A DNA stretch of 64,000 nucleotides. Source: Nostoc linckia FACHB-104 (lineage in GTDB: Bacteria; Cyanobacteriota; Cyanobacteriia; Cyanobacteriales; Nostocaceae). How positions within the stretch are numbered: the stretch's first letter is position 1; each line of letters starts with the position of its first letter. The position numbers and the translations under genes were made by a program. The notes under the pieces are model-generated. The model had not been told where the DNA came from. It searched no databases and saw only the letters and a program-made list of their open reading frames with translations. This document shows, one piece after another, positions 37,781 through 47,175 of this stretch. The stretch spans positions 1 to 64,000 of the forward strand of contig NZ_JACJQJ010000002.1 of NCBI RefSeq assembly GCF_014696615.1, in the 5' to 3' direction.

Positions 37781-38318
37781 GAGTTGAGGGTTCTGAATTA
37801 ATAGCTTCCTCTAAAGTTTGAGACATTACCGATTCATAAGCAGGGTTTTCTCTTTCGATGATATCAAGCTTTTGATAACCCAAAGCTTTCATATCTTCTA
37901 AGCGAATAGGCTCAGTTGAACTGGCTTGAGGTGCTAAACCCTTGCGAGCCTTTTTCCAAGGAAACTCCCCATGAGTCATATCACTCAATCGATACGCATG
38001 GTAGCCTCCAAAATGTTCCCATATCTCTTCTAAAAGCTTCTTCTGTTCCACAGAAATCTCTAACAAAAAATCCTTACCAGGAACAGGTAACTGATTGGCT
38101 TCAAATTCACTATAAAATCTGTATGCAGGTGGACAAACCGGGCCATAGCGCCAAGCTTGAATCTCTTCATCAAATAATGGCTCATCATAGAGTGCCAAAT
38201 GCAAGCTTTGTGAATAATATAGTAGCTTTTGTACCTTCATATTGGTCATTTCAGCTTCTATACCATCCTCATAAGCTTTGACAATAAAGTAGCGAGCTAC
38301 ATTGAGGCAATCAATCAT
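37731..38318 (-). CDS. Panacea-domain (DUF4065, SocA-like) antitoxin
   Basis: 195 residues. The N-terminus (MIDCLNVARYFIVKAYED, MTNMKVQKLLYYSQSLHLAL, FDEEIQAWRYGPVCPPAYRFY) is diagnostic of the Panacea/DUF4065 domain found in SocA and in many phage and TA systems. Panacea antitoxins pair with many toxin folds. Here the partner is the overlapping downstream RelE-like protein. The C-terminal 60 residues, from about 115 on (EEAINSEPSTRVSKGEVRDWLK), are probably the toxin-binding extension. Confidence 0.9.
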   Translation of the reverse strand: MIDCLNVARYFIVKAYEDGIEAEMTNMKVQKLLYYSQSLHLALYDEPLFDEEIQAWRYGPVCPPAYRFYSEFEANQLPVPGKDFLLEISVEQKKLLEEIWEHFGGYHAYRLSDMTHGEFPWKKARKGLAPQASSTEPIRLEDMKALGYQKLDIIERENPAYESVMSQTLEEAINSEPSTRVSKGEVRDWLKSLLD

Positions 38319-38530
38319 AACTCATATCTGCAATTAGAAAGTTTTTATGGGAACTTTTATATATTATTATAACTGAAGTTCAATTAATTTAGTATAAAAG
38401 TACTATTTTGATAGCGATCGCACTTTGCAAGCATCATAAAATAGCGAAAACTTAAGTAAGAATTGAAAATAAAATATAGGTATCGATTTTATTTATGAAA
38501 AAATCTCAGTAACATATAGCAGTGCATTAA

Positions 38531-38914
38531 TTAAATGAAATCGATTGGATATTTGAGGATTTCTGGATCAACAGTTGCAATTTTTAAACCATGATGTAAC
38601 GCTTGACAGATAAGCATTCTATCAAAAGGGTCTTTATGCAATCCTGGTAACTTAGCAAGTTGAGTAACACTACCTTCATCTATATCAAGATTTGCAATTT
38701 GATGGCGCTTGCGTTGTTTGGGAAGATATATTTCTGGTGACTCTGGGAATGGTAGCTTTCCTAATTGATATTTAATGATGCACTCCCATATTGAAACAAC
38801 ACTCAGGTATACCTGGTTATCTAGATCGCAAATCGTATCTCTAACATCTGTTGATAGCTTAGGATCACCACTGATAAACCATAAAAAGATATGAGTATCT
38901 AGAAGAATCTTCAT
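38531..38914 (-). CDS. PIN-domain ribonuclease toxin (VapC-like)
   Basis: 127 residues. The acidic residues are at Asp6 (LLDTHIFLWF), Glu near 44 (SIWECIIKYQ), Asp near 93 (DPFDRMLICQA) and Asp near 115 (TVDPEI), the metal-binding set of PIN nucleases. These enzymes cut RNA, often tRNA. Its ATG overlaps the stop of the antitoxin gene by four bases, so the two are translationally coupled. Confidence 0.92.
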   Translation of the reverse strand: MKILLDTHIFLWFISGDPKLSTDVRDTICDLDNQVYLSVVSIWECIIKYQLGKLPFPESPEIYLPKQRKRHQIANLDIDEGSVTQLAKLPGLHKDPFDRMLICQALHHGLKIATVDPEILKYPIDFI

Positions 38915-39150
38915 CCGCCCTCAAATGCACTCAGAATTTCGTCAGGTAAAGGTGCATCAAAATCATCAGGTACTTGAAATTCTCCTGCACACAAACCAAA
39001 AGGTCGCTTTGCCTTCTTATCAATTTTAATAGGTTTTAGTTCAGCAATTGGTTTATCTGCTTGGACAATAACAAAGCTTTCACCAGCCTCAACTTGATTG
39101 AGGTACTTTAATGGATCTTGTTGAATTTCTTCAGATGTGACTTTTTGCAT
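38911..39150 (-). CDS. Phd/YefM-type antitoxin
   Basis: 79 residues. MQKVTSEEIQQDPLKYLNQVEAGESFVIVQADKPIAELKPI is the Phd/YefM DNA-binding domain, with the KPIAEL motif. The remainder (GLCAGEFQVPDDFDAPLPDEIL) is the acidic toxin-neutralising tail typical of antitoxins paired with PIN toxins. It overlaps the toxin gene by four bases and should repress its own operon. Confidence 0.92.
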   Translation of the reverse strand: MQKVTSEEIQQDPLKYLNQVEAGESFVIVQADKPIAELKPIKIDKKAKRPFGLCAGEFQVPDDFDAPLPDEILSAFEGG

Positions 39151-39250
39151 CGAAGTATTGTGGTGTATTATTTATTATGGTTATACAGCCATAGTTTAAT
39201 TTTAATGCTATTTCGCTCCAAAACTATCATAAAAATAAATATTAATTATA

Positions 39251-39886
39251 ATGGAAAGCTCAGAAATTACCTCACAAACAACTGATATTTTAGCTGATTT
39301 CGGAGAAGTAGCATTAGATTCTGTATTAGAAGGCGTTATAAAAGATATTCCAATTTTAGGCTCTGCTGTCAAGCTGGCTAAATTATCAAAAACTATTACC
39401 GATAAGATTTTTCTGCTAAAAATTCAGAAATTTCTTTTAGGGCTAGAAAATATAAGTAATGAAGAAAAACAAGCGTTCTTTAGAAAATTAGATAATAATC
39501 CTGAAACCAAGGCAAAAATTGGTGAATGTTTAGTTCTGATTATCAATCGTCTAGATGACCTAGAAAAAGCTCAGATATTGGCTGAAATATTTTTGAGCTT
39601 AATACAAGAGAAAATTGACCTAGACACATTCAGACGATTATCTTCTGCTATAGATATTGCATTTATAGAAGACTTAAAAAAGTTGATTAAAGATAGTCGA
39701 GATAGTACTTGCCTAAATAATTTAATTCGCTCTGGACTTGCAGAAATATCGCCTACTGGAGTAATTCTAGAAGGATATGGTCTAGCTAATATAAATGTAA
39801 ATATTTCTGAATTAGGAGAATTATTTGTGAGTTTAATGAATGGAAATCATGAAAAATCTCGTACAGGTTCCAGGGCTGTTGAGTAG
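39251..39886 (+). CDS. hypothetical protein beside the toxin-antitoxin cluster
   Basis: 211 residues, predicted mostly helical. Early, GVIKDIPILGSAVKLAKLSKTITDKIFL carries a hydrophobic patch that could be a short membrane hairpin. Then follow ENISNEEKQAFFRKLDNNPETKAKIGE, LIINRLDDLEKAQILAEIFLSLIQEKIDLDTFRRLSSAID. The C-terminal part (LIRSGLAEISPTGVILEGYG) looks like a winged-helix-like segment. I recognise similar proteins as of unknown function, sometimes near defence genes, but cannot name a family. It is divergent from the Phd gene with only 100 bases between. Confidence 0.7.
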   Translation: MESSEITSQTTDILADFGEVALDSVLEGVIKDIPILGSAVKLAKLSKTITDKIFLLKIQKFLLGLENISNEEKQAFFRKLDNNPETKAKIGECLVLIINRLDDLEKAQILAEIFLSLIQEKIDLDTFRRLSSAIDIAFIEDLKKLIKDSRDSTCLNNLIRSGLAEISPTGVILEGYGLANINVNISELGELFVSLMNGNHEKSRTGSRAVE

Positions 39887-39908
39887 GCTGGTATGGAGAA
39901 GTTAAGTT

Positions 39909-39936
39909 TAAAGGCAGGCAAAATGCCTGCCTTAAA
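39909..39936. terminator. hairpin between convergent genes
   Basis: GGCAGGCA and TGCCTGCC pair around AAA, flanked by A/T-rich arms that extend the stem with a one-base bulge. It lies between the 211-residue protein gene and alaS, which converge. No clear T-run on either strand. Confidence 0.6.
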
Positions 39937-39946
39937 GAAAATACAA

Positions 39947-42589
39947 TTAACTCAACCCAGCTTTTAAATCACTCAGCGCTTGTGTCAAAGCCTCTGGTAA
40001 CTTACTTGCATCACGTCCGCCAGCTTGGGCTAAATTTGGTCTTCCACCACCGCCACCGCCGCAAATTTTGGCGATCGCACCGACAAATTTACCTGCTTGC
40101 AAACCTTTTTTATTCACCTCTGCGCTAAAGGCTGCAACTAAGCTGACTTTATCGGCTTCGGGAACTGAACCCAATACCACCGCACCGTTACCGAGTTTTT
40201 GTAATAAGCGTTCGGCTGCGGTTTTTAAGGATTCTGGATCGACATCATCGAGTTGGGCGACAATAATTTTATAATCGCCTACAGATTGAGCTGTTTGTAG
40301 CAAGCTATCAGATTTGGCGATCGCTAATTGTCCTTTCAAGACATCCAGTTGTTTTTGGCTGGTTCGCAGTTCGTTTTGCAGAGTTGTGATTCTCTCTGGT
40401 AGTTCTTCGGGTTTGACTTTAAAGCGATCGCTTAAATCTTTGATGACTTTATCGCGTATATTCAGGTAATCTAGCACCGCTGGGCCGGAAACCGCTTCAA
40501 TGCGTCGCACCCCAGAAGCTACACCAGCCTCAGAAATTATTTTGAAAACGCCTATCTCCGCAGTATTACTGACATGAGTTCCGCCGCACAGTTCCATTGA
40601 TACGCCTGTGAAATCAATCACCCGCACTTCATCACCATATTTTTCGCCAAACATGGCAACAGCGCCTCTAGCTTTGGCTTCTGCTAAAGGTAAGATTTCC
40701 ACTTTAGCTGAGTGTGCCTCGGCAATCCATGTATTTACCTGTTCCTCAACTTGCTGGACTTCCTCTGCTGTCAAAGCTCGGGGACAGTTGAAGTCAAAGC
40801 GCAATCTGTCGAAGGAAACCAAAGAACCTGCTTGGGAAATACCTTCATCGACAATTTTCTTTAACGCTGCTTGTAACAGGTGAGTTGCAGTGTGGTTAGC
40901 TTGCAGACGACGACGACAAGCACGGTCGATTTGAGCAGTTACAGCATCTCCTACTCGGATTGTACCGCGTTCAATGCGCCCGAAGTGGATAAAGAAATCT
41001 GATTCTTTTTTCACGTCATCAACGCGAATTACCACGCCATCACCGGAGATATAACCGCGATCGCCTATTTGTCCCCCAGATTCGGCATAAAATGGGGTCT
41101 GATCCAACACCAGTTGTATTTCTGTACCAGCTTCGGCTGCTTCTTGAGCCACACCACCCACTAACAGCGCTTCCACTTTGGCGGTAGCTGTAGGTTGGGT
41201 ATAGCCTATAAACTCGGTGGCGTGGATATGTTCTGCCAGTTTATCCAAGGAACCTTGCACCGTTAAATCGATGGTTTCATGGGCAGCTTTGGCACGTTCC
41301 ACCTGTTTTTGCATTTCGGCATCAAATCCAGCTTCATCAACGGTGAGATTGTTTTCCGCAGCAATTTCTTGGGTGAGTTCTAGGGGGAATCCGTAGGTGT
41401 CATACAAGGTAAAGGCGCTTTCACCACTGATTTGGGTTTGTCCTTGCTGTTTTACCTGTTGAATAATTTCTTCCAGCAGTTTTTCCCCTCTGTCGAGAGT
41501 TCGCAGGAAATTGGCTTCTTCCCGTTGCAGTTCGGCTTTAATTGCTGCTTCCCGTTGGCGCACATTAGGGTAAGCTGATTCGGAAAGTGCGATCGCCGTT
41601 TCGGCAACTTGGGTCGTAAATTCTCCAGAAATCCCGATTAATCGCCCATGACGTACCACCCGCCGAATTAATCGCCGCAGTATATAACCCCGTCCGACGT
41701 TGGAAGCGCGGATTTCATCAGCAATCATGTGGACAACAGCACGCACGTGATCGCCAATTACTTTTAAGGAGACTTTGGTTTTCTCGTCGCTGCTATGGTA
41801 ATCAATCCCCGCAATTTGCGCTGCTGTTTGAATAATCGGGAAAATTAAATCAGTTTCGTAGTTATTCGGGACTTTTTGCAGGATTTGGGCCATACGTTCC
41901 AAACCCATACCCGTATCAATGTTTTTATTTTGCAGCGGTGTTAAATTCCCTTCTGCATCCCGGTTATATTGCATGAAAACCAGGTTATAAAACTCGATAA
42001 ACCGGGAATCGTCTTCTAAATCAATGGTTTCATCGCCGCGTTCTGGGTGGAAGTCGTAGTATATCTCAGAACAAGGGCCACAAGGGCCAGTGGGGCCAGA
42101 TACCCAAAAGTTATCATCTGCACCCATGCGCTTGATTCTAGCTGGTGTAACACCTATTTGATCCCGCCAAATTGCATAGGCTTCATCGTCTTCTTCAAAG
42201 ACGCTGACAACCAGGTTATTGGGGGAAAAGCCAAAAACTTGCGTAGAGATTTCCCATCCCCAAGCGATCGCTTGTTCTTTAAAATAATCTCCAAAGCTGA
42301 AGTTACCCAGCATCTCAAAAAACGTGTGATGGCGTTTGGTGCGCCCGACGTTTTCAATATCGTTGGTACGGATGCATTTCTGGGAAGTGGTAGCACGGTT
42401 AAAATCCGGCGTACGTTGTCCCAAGAATATCGGTTTAAATGGTAGCATCCCCGCGATCGTCAGCAGCACAGTTTGGTCTTCAGGCACAAGGGAAGCACTT
42501 GGGAGAATCTGGTGTCCCCGTTGAGCAAAGAAGTTAAGGAATAGGTGGCGAATTTCGTTACCGCTGATTTTCTGGGGATTAGAGGACAT
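39947..42589 (-). CDS. alaS: alanine--tRNA ligase
   Basis: Charges tRNA-Ala. 880 residues, the normal length. The class II catalytic core has [29 protein letters not shown], the editing domain has [12 protein letters not shown] and [13 protein letters not shown] with its zinc-binding Cys and His, and the C-terminal region ends with the glycine-rich [16 protein letters not shown]. The ATG at 42589 gives the expected [21 protein letters not shown] start. No neighbouring gene is functionally linked. Confidence 0.97.
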   Translation of the reverse strand: MSSNPQKISGNEIRHLFLNFFAQRGHQILPSASLVPEDQTVLLTIAGMLPFKPIFLGQRTPDFNRATTSQKCIRTNDIENVGRTKRHHTFFEMLGNFSFGDYFKEQAIAWGWEISTQVFGFSPNNLVVSVFEEDDEAYAIWRDQIGVTPARIKRMGADDNFWVSGPTGPCGPCSEIYYDFHPERGDETIDLEDDSRFIEFYNLVFMQYNRDAEGNLTPLQNKNIDTGMGLERMAQILQKVPNNYETDLIFPIIQTAAQIAGIDYHSSDEKTKVSLKVIGDHVRAVVHMIADEIRASNVGRGYILRRLIRRVVRHGRLIGISGEFTTQVAETAIALSESAYPNVRQREAAIKAELQREEANFLRTLDRGEKLLEEIIQQVKQQGQTQISGESAFTLYDTYGFPLELTQEIAAENNLTVDEAGFDAEMQKQVERAKAAHETIDLTVQGSLDKLAEHIHATEFIGYTQPTATAKVEALLVGGVAQEAAEAGTEIQLVLDQTPFYAESGGQIGDRGYISGDGVVIRVDDVKKESDFFIHFGRIERGTIRVGDAVTAQIDRACRRRLQANHTATHLLQAALKKIVDEGISQAGSLVSFDRLRFDFNCPRALTAEEVQQVEEQVNTWIAEAHSAKVEILPLAEAKARGAVAMFGEKYGDEVRVIDFTGVSMELCGGTHVSNTAEIGVFKIISEAGVASGVRRIEAVSGPAVLDYLNIRDKVIKDLSDRFKVKPEELPERITTLQNELRTSQKQLDVLKGQLAIAKSDSLLQTAQSVGDYKIIVAQLDDVDPESLKTAAERLLQKLGNGAVVLGSVPEADKVSLVAAFSAEVNKKGLQAGKFVGAIAKICGGGGGGRPNLAQAGGRDASKLPEALTQALSDLKAGLS

Positions 42590-43362
42590 GGGTTTTTACA
42601 AAGTGAGTATCAATAAACTGGGAAGGCCGACAGAGGATCTTTCTTCGCTTTTACAGACAAAGTATGCCGCAATCCAGGACATCTGTGCTAAAAGTTTGTC
42701 ACTTCCTCATATCTAGCACTATTCTCATTCAGCGTCGGGTGGAATGTTGCACGAATTGAGGTTTTCTCATTAAAAAAATATCCCATTACATTGAGCGCAG
42801 GGGACAAAGAGCCGGAAAGACGCTGGAGGAACTGCTGTGTTGAGCCCAGAAATGAGGATAATTTATTTTTCCGCGTTTTCCACAATCCAATAGTGGCGTA
42901 TCAGTGTTATTTGCATATATCTCTTTATACTTATATATTTTTCTATTTTAGAAAATCTTGGAGATAGCCAATTACATGATTTTTCGGGACTTCCAGACAA
43001 TAAATTATCCCATTGTCATAGCGGCAGATTCTTTCTCCTCTGCTTCCTCTGCTGACAAAGCGTTCGCGTAGCGTCCCGCAGGGATGGAATATTTTTTTAG
43101 TTGGAAGTCCCTTCACCAAGTAATACCAACTCTCCATAATTCAGCAGCGTCGCCACTCAGAAACCCGGGAAAAATATACTCTTCTTAGTTTTGAACTGGG
43201 AATTGGGAATTTTGCATTTGTATAACTTGAATTTTAACAGCAGCTATGTACTGCGATTGTGTACCAGCAAAATTACCTAACTCTGGTAGGATGAGTAATT
43301 CCCGTAGAGAGGATAATATTAAACCTTAAGAATAGATTAAGAATTTTTTTGAGGTTAGATTA
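42590..43362. other. intergenic region with a MITE-like element
   Basis: About 770 bases upstream of alaS. No credible gene; small open frames at 42688-42885 and 42943-43137 are repeat translations. It holds the inverted-repeat element at 42986-43111. Nothing else is recognised. Confidence 0.55.
42986..43111. mobile_element. MITE-like inverted-repeat element
   Basis: GGGACTTCCA at 42986-42995 and its exact complement TGGAAGTCCC at 43102-43111 bound a 126-base segment. TTC lies directly outside each end, a possible three-base target duplication. The interior carries GCTTCCTCTGCTG and the palindrome-like GCGTTCGCGTAGCGTCCCGC repeat. No transposase is encoded. Confidence 0.7.
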
Positions 43363-43563
43363 ATGGCATTAAAACTGAAAGTACCGAACATAGCTTGTGA
43401 AGACTGTGCGGCTAAAATCAGTAACTCAATTCATGTAATGGAACCCGATGCAAAGGTGGATGTAGATATCAGCGATAAAACTGTCACCGTAGAATCTGCA
43501 GCCTCCGAAGAGTCCATCAAACAGATTATTGTTGCTGCTGGTTATCAAATTGAAGGTTATTGA
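43363..43563 (+). CDS. heavy-metal-associated (HMA) domain protein, copper chaperone-like
   Basis: 66 residues. The metal-binding loop is IACEDCAAKI, with a CxxC pair (Cys14 and Cys17), in the ferredoxin-like HMA fold: KLKVPNIACEDC, VDVDISDKTVTVE, IKQIIVAAGYQIEGY. It is the size of Atx1/CopZ copper metallochaperones, which hand Cu(I) to P-type ATPases. No copper ATPase lies in the window. The ATG at 43363 is clear. A hairpin follows. Confidence 0.88.
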   Translation: MALKLKVPNIACEDCAAKISNSIHVMEPDAKVDVDISDKTVTVESAASEESIKQIIVAAGYQIEGY

Positions 43564-43631
43564 TCGTAATATTCACTTTCAGATAAATTTGCATCTGATA
43601 AGTTTTTAAATTCAAATAATTTGTTTCTTTA

Positions 43632-43660
43632 ATTGTCCGTCTCGGCTCGAGGCGGACAAT
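43632..43660. terminator. hairpin after the HMA gene
   Basis: ATTGTCCGTCTCG and CGAGGCGGACAAT form a 13-pair stem with one G-T pair around GCT. The T-run after it is weak (CTTGTATTG), so it is a modest terminator candidate. Confidence 0.65.
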
Positions 43661-44504
43661 CTTGTATTGAGGGCAATATCACTATAAGTACGTAGGTAAA
43701 ATGGTTTTTTACAAGATTTGGAGGAAGTAAAAAGTTCCAAAAATGACCATTAATCCTTGACTCTTGACCATTAACCCTTGACTCTTACTCAGTTAACCTC
43801 ATAGCATATAATATATGTACTTGTTACCTAAGTCATGATAGATTTGAGTATAGTTACGGTTTTGTTGTCTATTTATGTAAAATTACTGATAGCTTTTGCA
43901 AATATTTCATGAAGATGTAACTAATCAACTATATATGAAATACCAATCCTTTTAATATAGAAAGACTATGAATTACTTGGTGCCATCCAATGCAGCAATA
44001 TCAAGGCTTTATTGTCAGGAGATAATAATTCAGTATTTTAATGGATATAGGATTTCATGAACTTAGAAAGTATATCGGTTTTTACTAGCAAATAAAAATT
44101 TTTATATTTTTTTAAATATTTTATGTCAGTAATTTTTTATCTTTAGAATATGCTGGTTTTTATAAATGATTAAATTCCATATTTAGCCATTAATGCTTAA
44201 TACATGGAAACCACATAAACCGTTTTACCTTCTCTAGGAATATTCAGTAATTATACTGTTTGAAAATGATTAGAGAAAAGCTGAAAGTATTTGCATCACA
44301 CATTTCGTTGTAGCTACAGTTGAGGTAAATTCTTAAAAGGAGATTAAAGTTAGGATAAAAAGTTAAATTCGGTAGTAAAACAAACAAATATAGGGTAAAC
44401 CTCCCTAACCAATAATACTGAATAACTCAGTATTATCTAAGTAAAAACAGCAAGTTTTACAAAGTCAACATTTTGAAAATTTAAATAGGGTAAAAAGCAA
44501 AGCA
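43661..44504. other. long AT-rich spacer upstream of the diguanylate cyclase
   Basis: About 840 bases with no gene. A GACTCTTGACC/CCATTAACCCTTGACTC repeat tract lies at 43738-43795. The rest is AT-rich with many A/T runs. I see no RNA gene or riboswitch, although a long untranslated leader for the cyclase gene cannot be excluded. Confidence 0.5.
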
Positions 44505-45530
44505 ATGAATATGTCCATTCTGGTCTTTGGGTGCCATAAATTTCTAAATACACTTCCAGATCAGATCCTTTATGCCAAAGCATTTAACGTGGAAGTTATT
44601 GACAGTTTTGATCGGGCCGTTTCATATATTCAAAACACACCTCCAGACATAATAATTGTGCAGGCTAGTATTGATGGCAGTATAGAACTCTGTACCTGGT
44701 TGAAAGACCAAGTCAAGCTATCTTGGATTTACTGCATTCTTTTGGAAGACCGTTCTCAGCACATTATTGAAAGAGCTAACTATGGCTGGGAATGGGATTT
44801 AGAAATGACTTCCGCTGCTTTAAAACAGGGAGCTGATGCTTATATTTGGCAAGTAAATGCAGAAAAAACCAGCGATAATTTATCAGAAGTAACTGCTAAT
44901 CATCGCCTGATATTAGCTCAATTGGCAGTGGGCTTACGCAAGGCAGAAAAGTATCGTGATTTGATGCGGAAAAATGATTTGTTATCATCAATTGCCTTAG
45001 CGGATTCCTTGACAGAACTAAATAACCGTCGCGCTTTAGAATGGGATTTACCCAGACAAATTCAAAAAGCTCGCGATCAGCAACTTTCTTTGAGTTTAAT
45101 TATTTTTGATGTCGATTTCTTTAAGAAAGTCAATGATACATATGGACATTTAGTAGGCGATCGCTTGTTGCAATTATTGTCTAGTCGGGTGCGACATAAT
45201 TTGCGCTTCCAAGATACAGCCTTCCGCTATGGTGGTGAAGAATTCGTGATTCTGTTAGCTAATACCTCTGGCGAAGAAGCTGCAATTGTGGCGCGTCGTC
45301 TGAATCGCATAGTTAGCGAACAACCATTTGCGATTAACAATCAACTGAGTATAAATGTCACCATTAGTTTGGGTACTTCTTCATTAAAAGGTGACGATGA
45401 CATGCAAGGAATTAGCCTATTGCATCGTGCCGATCAGTGTCTCTTAGAAGCTAAAAGCAGCGGACGTAATCGTGTCATTAGTTGGGAAAACTTCTGTCGT
45501 ATTCCATATTTACAAGTCGCTTCTTCATAG
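44505..45530 (+). CDS. diguanylate cyclase with degenerate receiver domain
   Basis: 341 residues. Makes cyclic di-GMP from GTP. The GGDEF domain has FDVDFFKKVNDTYGH, the active-site GGEEF at 243-247 and, five residues before it, an inhibitory RxxD at 234-237 (RFQD), so product feedback inhibition is likely. The N-terminal part (1-145) folds like a receiver but lacks key acids: the phospho-acceptor position is Gln53 (DIIIVQA) and the early acidic pocket reads ILVFGCHK. Signalling is probably not by phosphorylation. Confidence 0.93.
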   Translation: MNMSILVFGCHKFLNTLPDQILYAKAFNVEVIDSFDRAVSYIQNTPPDIIIVQASIDGSIELCTWLKDQVKLSWIYCILLEDRSQHIIERANYGWEWDLEMTSAALKQGADAYIWQVNAEKTSDNLSEVTANHRLILAQLAVGLRKAEKYRDLMRKNDLLSSIALADSLTELNNRRALEWDLPRQIQKARDQQLSLSLIIFDVDFFKKVNDTYGHLVGDRLLQLLSSRVRHNLRFQDTAFRYGGEEFVILLANTSGEEAAIVARRLNRIVSEQPFAINNQLSINVTISLGTSSLKGDDDMQGISLLHRADQCLLEAKSSGRNRVISWENFCRIPYLQVASS

Positions 45531-45621
45531 CATCAAGATTTAATTCTGCTATTGCCATTTGGTATTGGACATTTCTTTTTAATAAATTTATTCCCACTAC
45601 TTAGTCCCTAGTTTGTGTTCC

Positions 45622-46332
45622 CTATTTCCCAGCACTGGGTAACTCATGGACTCCAAGTTGAGCATTTTCAATCGCAATTTGACACTCTGCTATTGATGCC
45701 TTTTGACTCATAGCATCAACTAAAGCTTTGTAACTAGACCAATTCTCTTGGAGTAGGGTTTTGGCTTGGAGAGTATGAAAGCGTTGTTTTTGTTGAGAAT
45801 TAGCAGCAGAAAAGCCGATATTTGCTAATACACCTACTAGCTTAGTGCGATCGTCAGCACCACCTTGAGCATTTTGGAAAACCAAGGTTTCTGCCGCAAT
45901 CCCCGCCATCCAAACAGTGCAATAGCGATCCAAGATGTGTGCGCTAATTTTACCCGCTTCAAGTTGAGATGCTAATTCAGCATCATTAAAAGTGACACCA
46001 CCTTGTCCTGGTTGTCCCTGTTTCCAGGCTTCCCAAGCACTGAGGGTATAAGCGCTAATCGGGATACCCAATAGGTGTGCAACGAGAAAATGCCCTGCTT
46101 CGTGATGCAAAATGCGATCGCGGTGTTCGCTTTTAAAACCAGCCAGCCAATCTAAAAGAATTGTACCGCCTTTACCCTGTAAGCTGAAACTGTCGAATGT
46201 CGCTATACCCAAAATAGTAAAAGTGGCAACTGCGGGGATTGCAGGCGAAAAATTCAGCAATGGCCCCAACAGCACCGATAGAGTCATTAAAAAAATAGAT
46301 ATGGCAATTAAATTTAGGGCAGTCTGGCTCAT
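45622..46332 (-). CDS. AAA-less M41-like zinc metalloprotease
   Basis: 236 residues. Two N-terminal membrane segments (about 5-27 and 31-50) lead to RILHHEAGHFLVAHLLGIPI, in which HEAGH is the M41 (FtsH) zinc motif. The helical block WMAGIAAETLVFQNAQGGADDRTKLVGVLANIG matches the FtsH protease domain's third zinc ligand region. It has no AAA ATPase, so it is a stand-alone protease-domain homologue, probably in the membrane. ATP-free activity or a scaffold role is inference. Confidence 0.85.
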   Translation of the reverse strand: MSQTALNLIAISIFLMTLSVLLGPLLNFSPAIPAVATFTILGIATFDSFSLQGKGGTILLDWLAGFKSEHRDRILHHEAGHFLVAHLLGIPISAYTLSAWEAWKQGQPGQGGVTFNDAELASQLEAGKISAHILDRYCTVWMAGIAAETLVFQNAQGGADDRTKLVGVLANIGFSAANSQQKQRFHTLQAKTLLQENWSSYKALVDAMSQKASIAECQIAIENAQLGVHELPSAGK

Positions 46333-46392
46333 ACTAAGTTTTATGAATGCAGCTTAATCTTTCTTTATTATGAGCCGATCTGCAAATGATAT

Positions 46393-46719
46393 TCAGTTTT
46401 TCCAGGTATTAATCAAGTTAATTTTTAAACTTCCATAAATTTTTTGCACAACACCGTCTAATACTCTCCACAAAGACGAAGCATTCAAAAAACCGGGCAA
46501 AAATACAGGTTCAATCTCAACATCTGCCATCACTGCATCCAGTTCAGCCTCGCTCAGATGTTCCTCCCATAATCCTTCTTCAACCAAGTTATTGGACAGA
46601 AAAATAATCCGTTCACGCAACAACTTTAATTGTTCATGCCGTGGTGCAGCAGGTAGGCGAATGGTACAAGGACAAGTCCCAAACAACACAACTACTTTTC
46701 CCGGGAGATATGGCGGCAT
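46393..46719 (-). CDS. conserved hypothetical protein
   Basis: 108 residues: MPPYLPGKVVVLFGTCPCTIRLPAAP, then LKLLRERIIFLSNNLVEEG and AELDAVMADVEIEPVF. A CPC pair sits near residue 16. No family is recognised; no signal peptide or membrane segment. It lies upstream of the M41-like gene and downstream of the InsA-like gene on the same strand. Confidence 0.55.
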   Translation of the reverse strand: MPPYLPGKVVVLFGTCPCTIRLPAAPRHEQLKLLRERIIFLSNNLVEEGLWEEHLSEAELDAVMADVEIEPVFLPGFLNASSLWRVLDGVVQKIYGSLKINLINTWKN

Positions 46720-46743
46720 ATTTTAAGATTCTTTAAATCGCGA

Positions 46744-47175
46744 TCAATTTTGTGATTCTTCTTCACCTACCTTAATTGTATGCTCTTTTTTGTTGGCAGC
46801 ATGAACAATCTTGACCACAGTATTGTAGGCTAATCCACTAATGCGGCTAATACCTCTTAAACTGATACCATCAGCATAGGACTGGAGCACAATTTGCACG
46901 TCTTCTTGATTCACTTGCCGACGGTAATAAAATGTATTAAATGTTTCACTAAAAGTTTGTCGGCAACTGAGGCAGAAGTAGCGTTGGCTGCCTTTACTTG
47001 TCTTGCCGTGTTTACGGGTGTGGGGATGATTACATAAAGGACAGGGTACTGTCTGTTTGGCAAAACTTGTCTGTTTTTGATTTTGGAAACCACTATTTCG
47101 ATAGGAAACTATCACATTAGTAGCGACTTTGTCCATTTCTAACTGAACTGGCATAAATTTCCATCTCCCTGGCAA
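46744..47175 (-). CDS. lone InsA-like protein (IS1-type zinc ribbon plus helix-turn-helix)
   Basis: 143 residues. A zinc ribbon CPLCNHPHTRKHGKTSKGSQRYFCLSCRQTF is followed by an HTH with YADGISLRGISRISGLAYNTVVKIVH, the DNA-binding module of IS1-type transposases. No DDE catalytic partner (InsB) is present on either side, and the protein ends in a short acidic tail (GEEESQN). It may be a transposon remnant or a recruited DNA-binding protein. The start could be the ATG at 47154 or at 47136 instead of 47175. Confidence 0.7.
   Translation of the reverse strand: MPGRWKFMPVQLEMDKVATNVIVSYRNSGFQNQKQTSFAKQTVPCPLCNHPHTRKHGKTSKGSQRYFCLSCRQTFSETFNTFYYRRQVNQEDVQIVLQSYADGISLRGISRISGLAYNTVVKIVHAANKKEHTIKVGEEESQN

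Noticed and set aside
42943-43137. 64-residue ORF
   Set aside because: It spans the MITE-like element, and its middle is the translated palindromic repeat.
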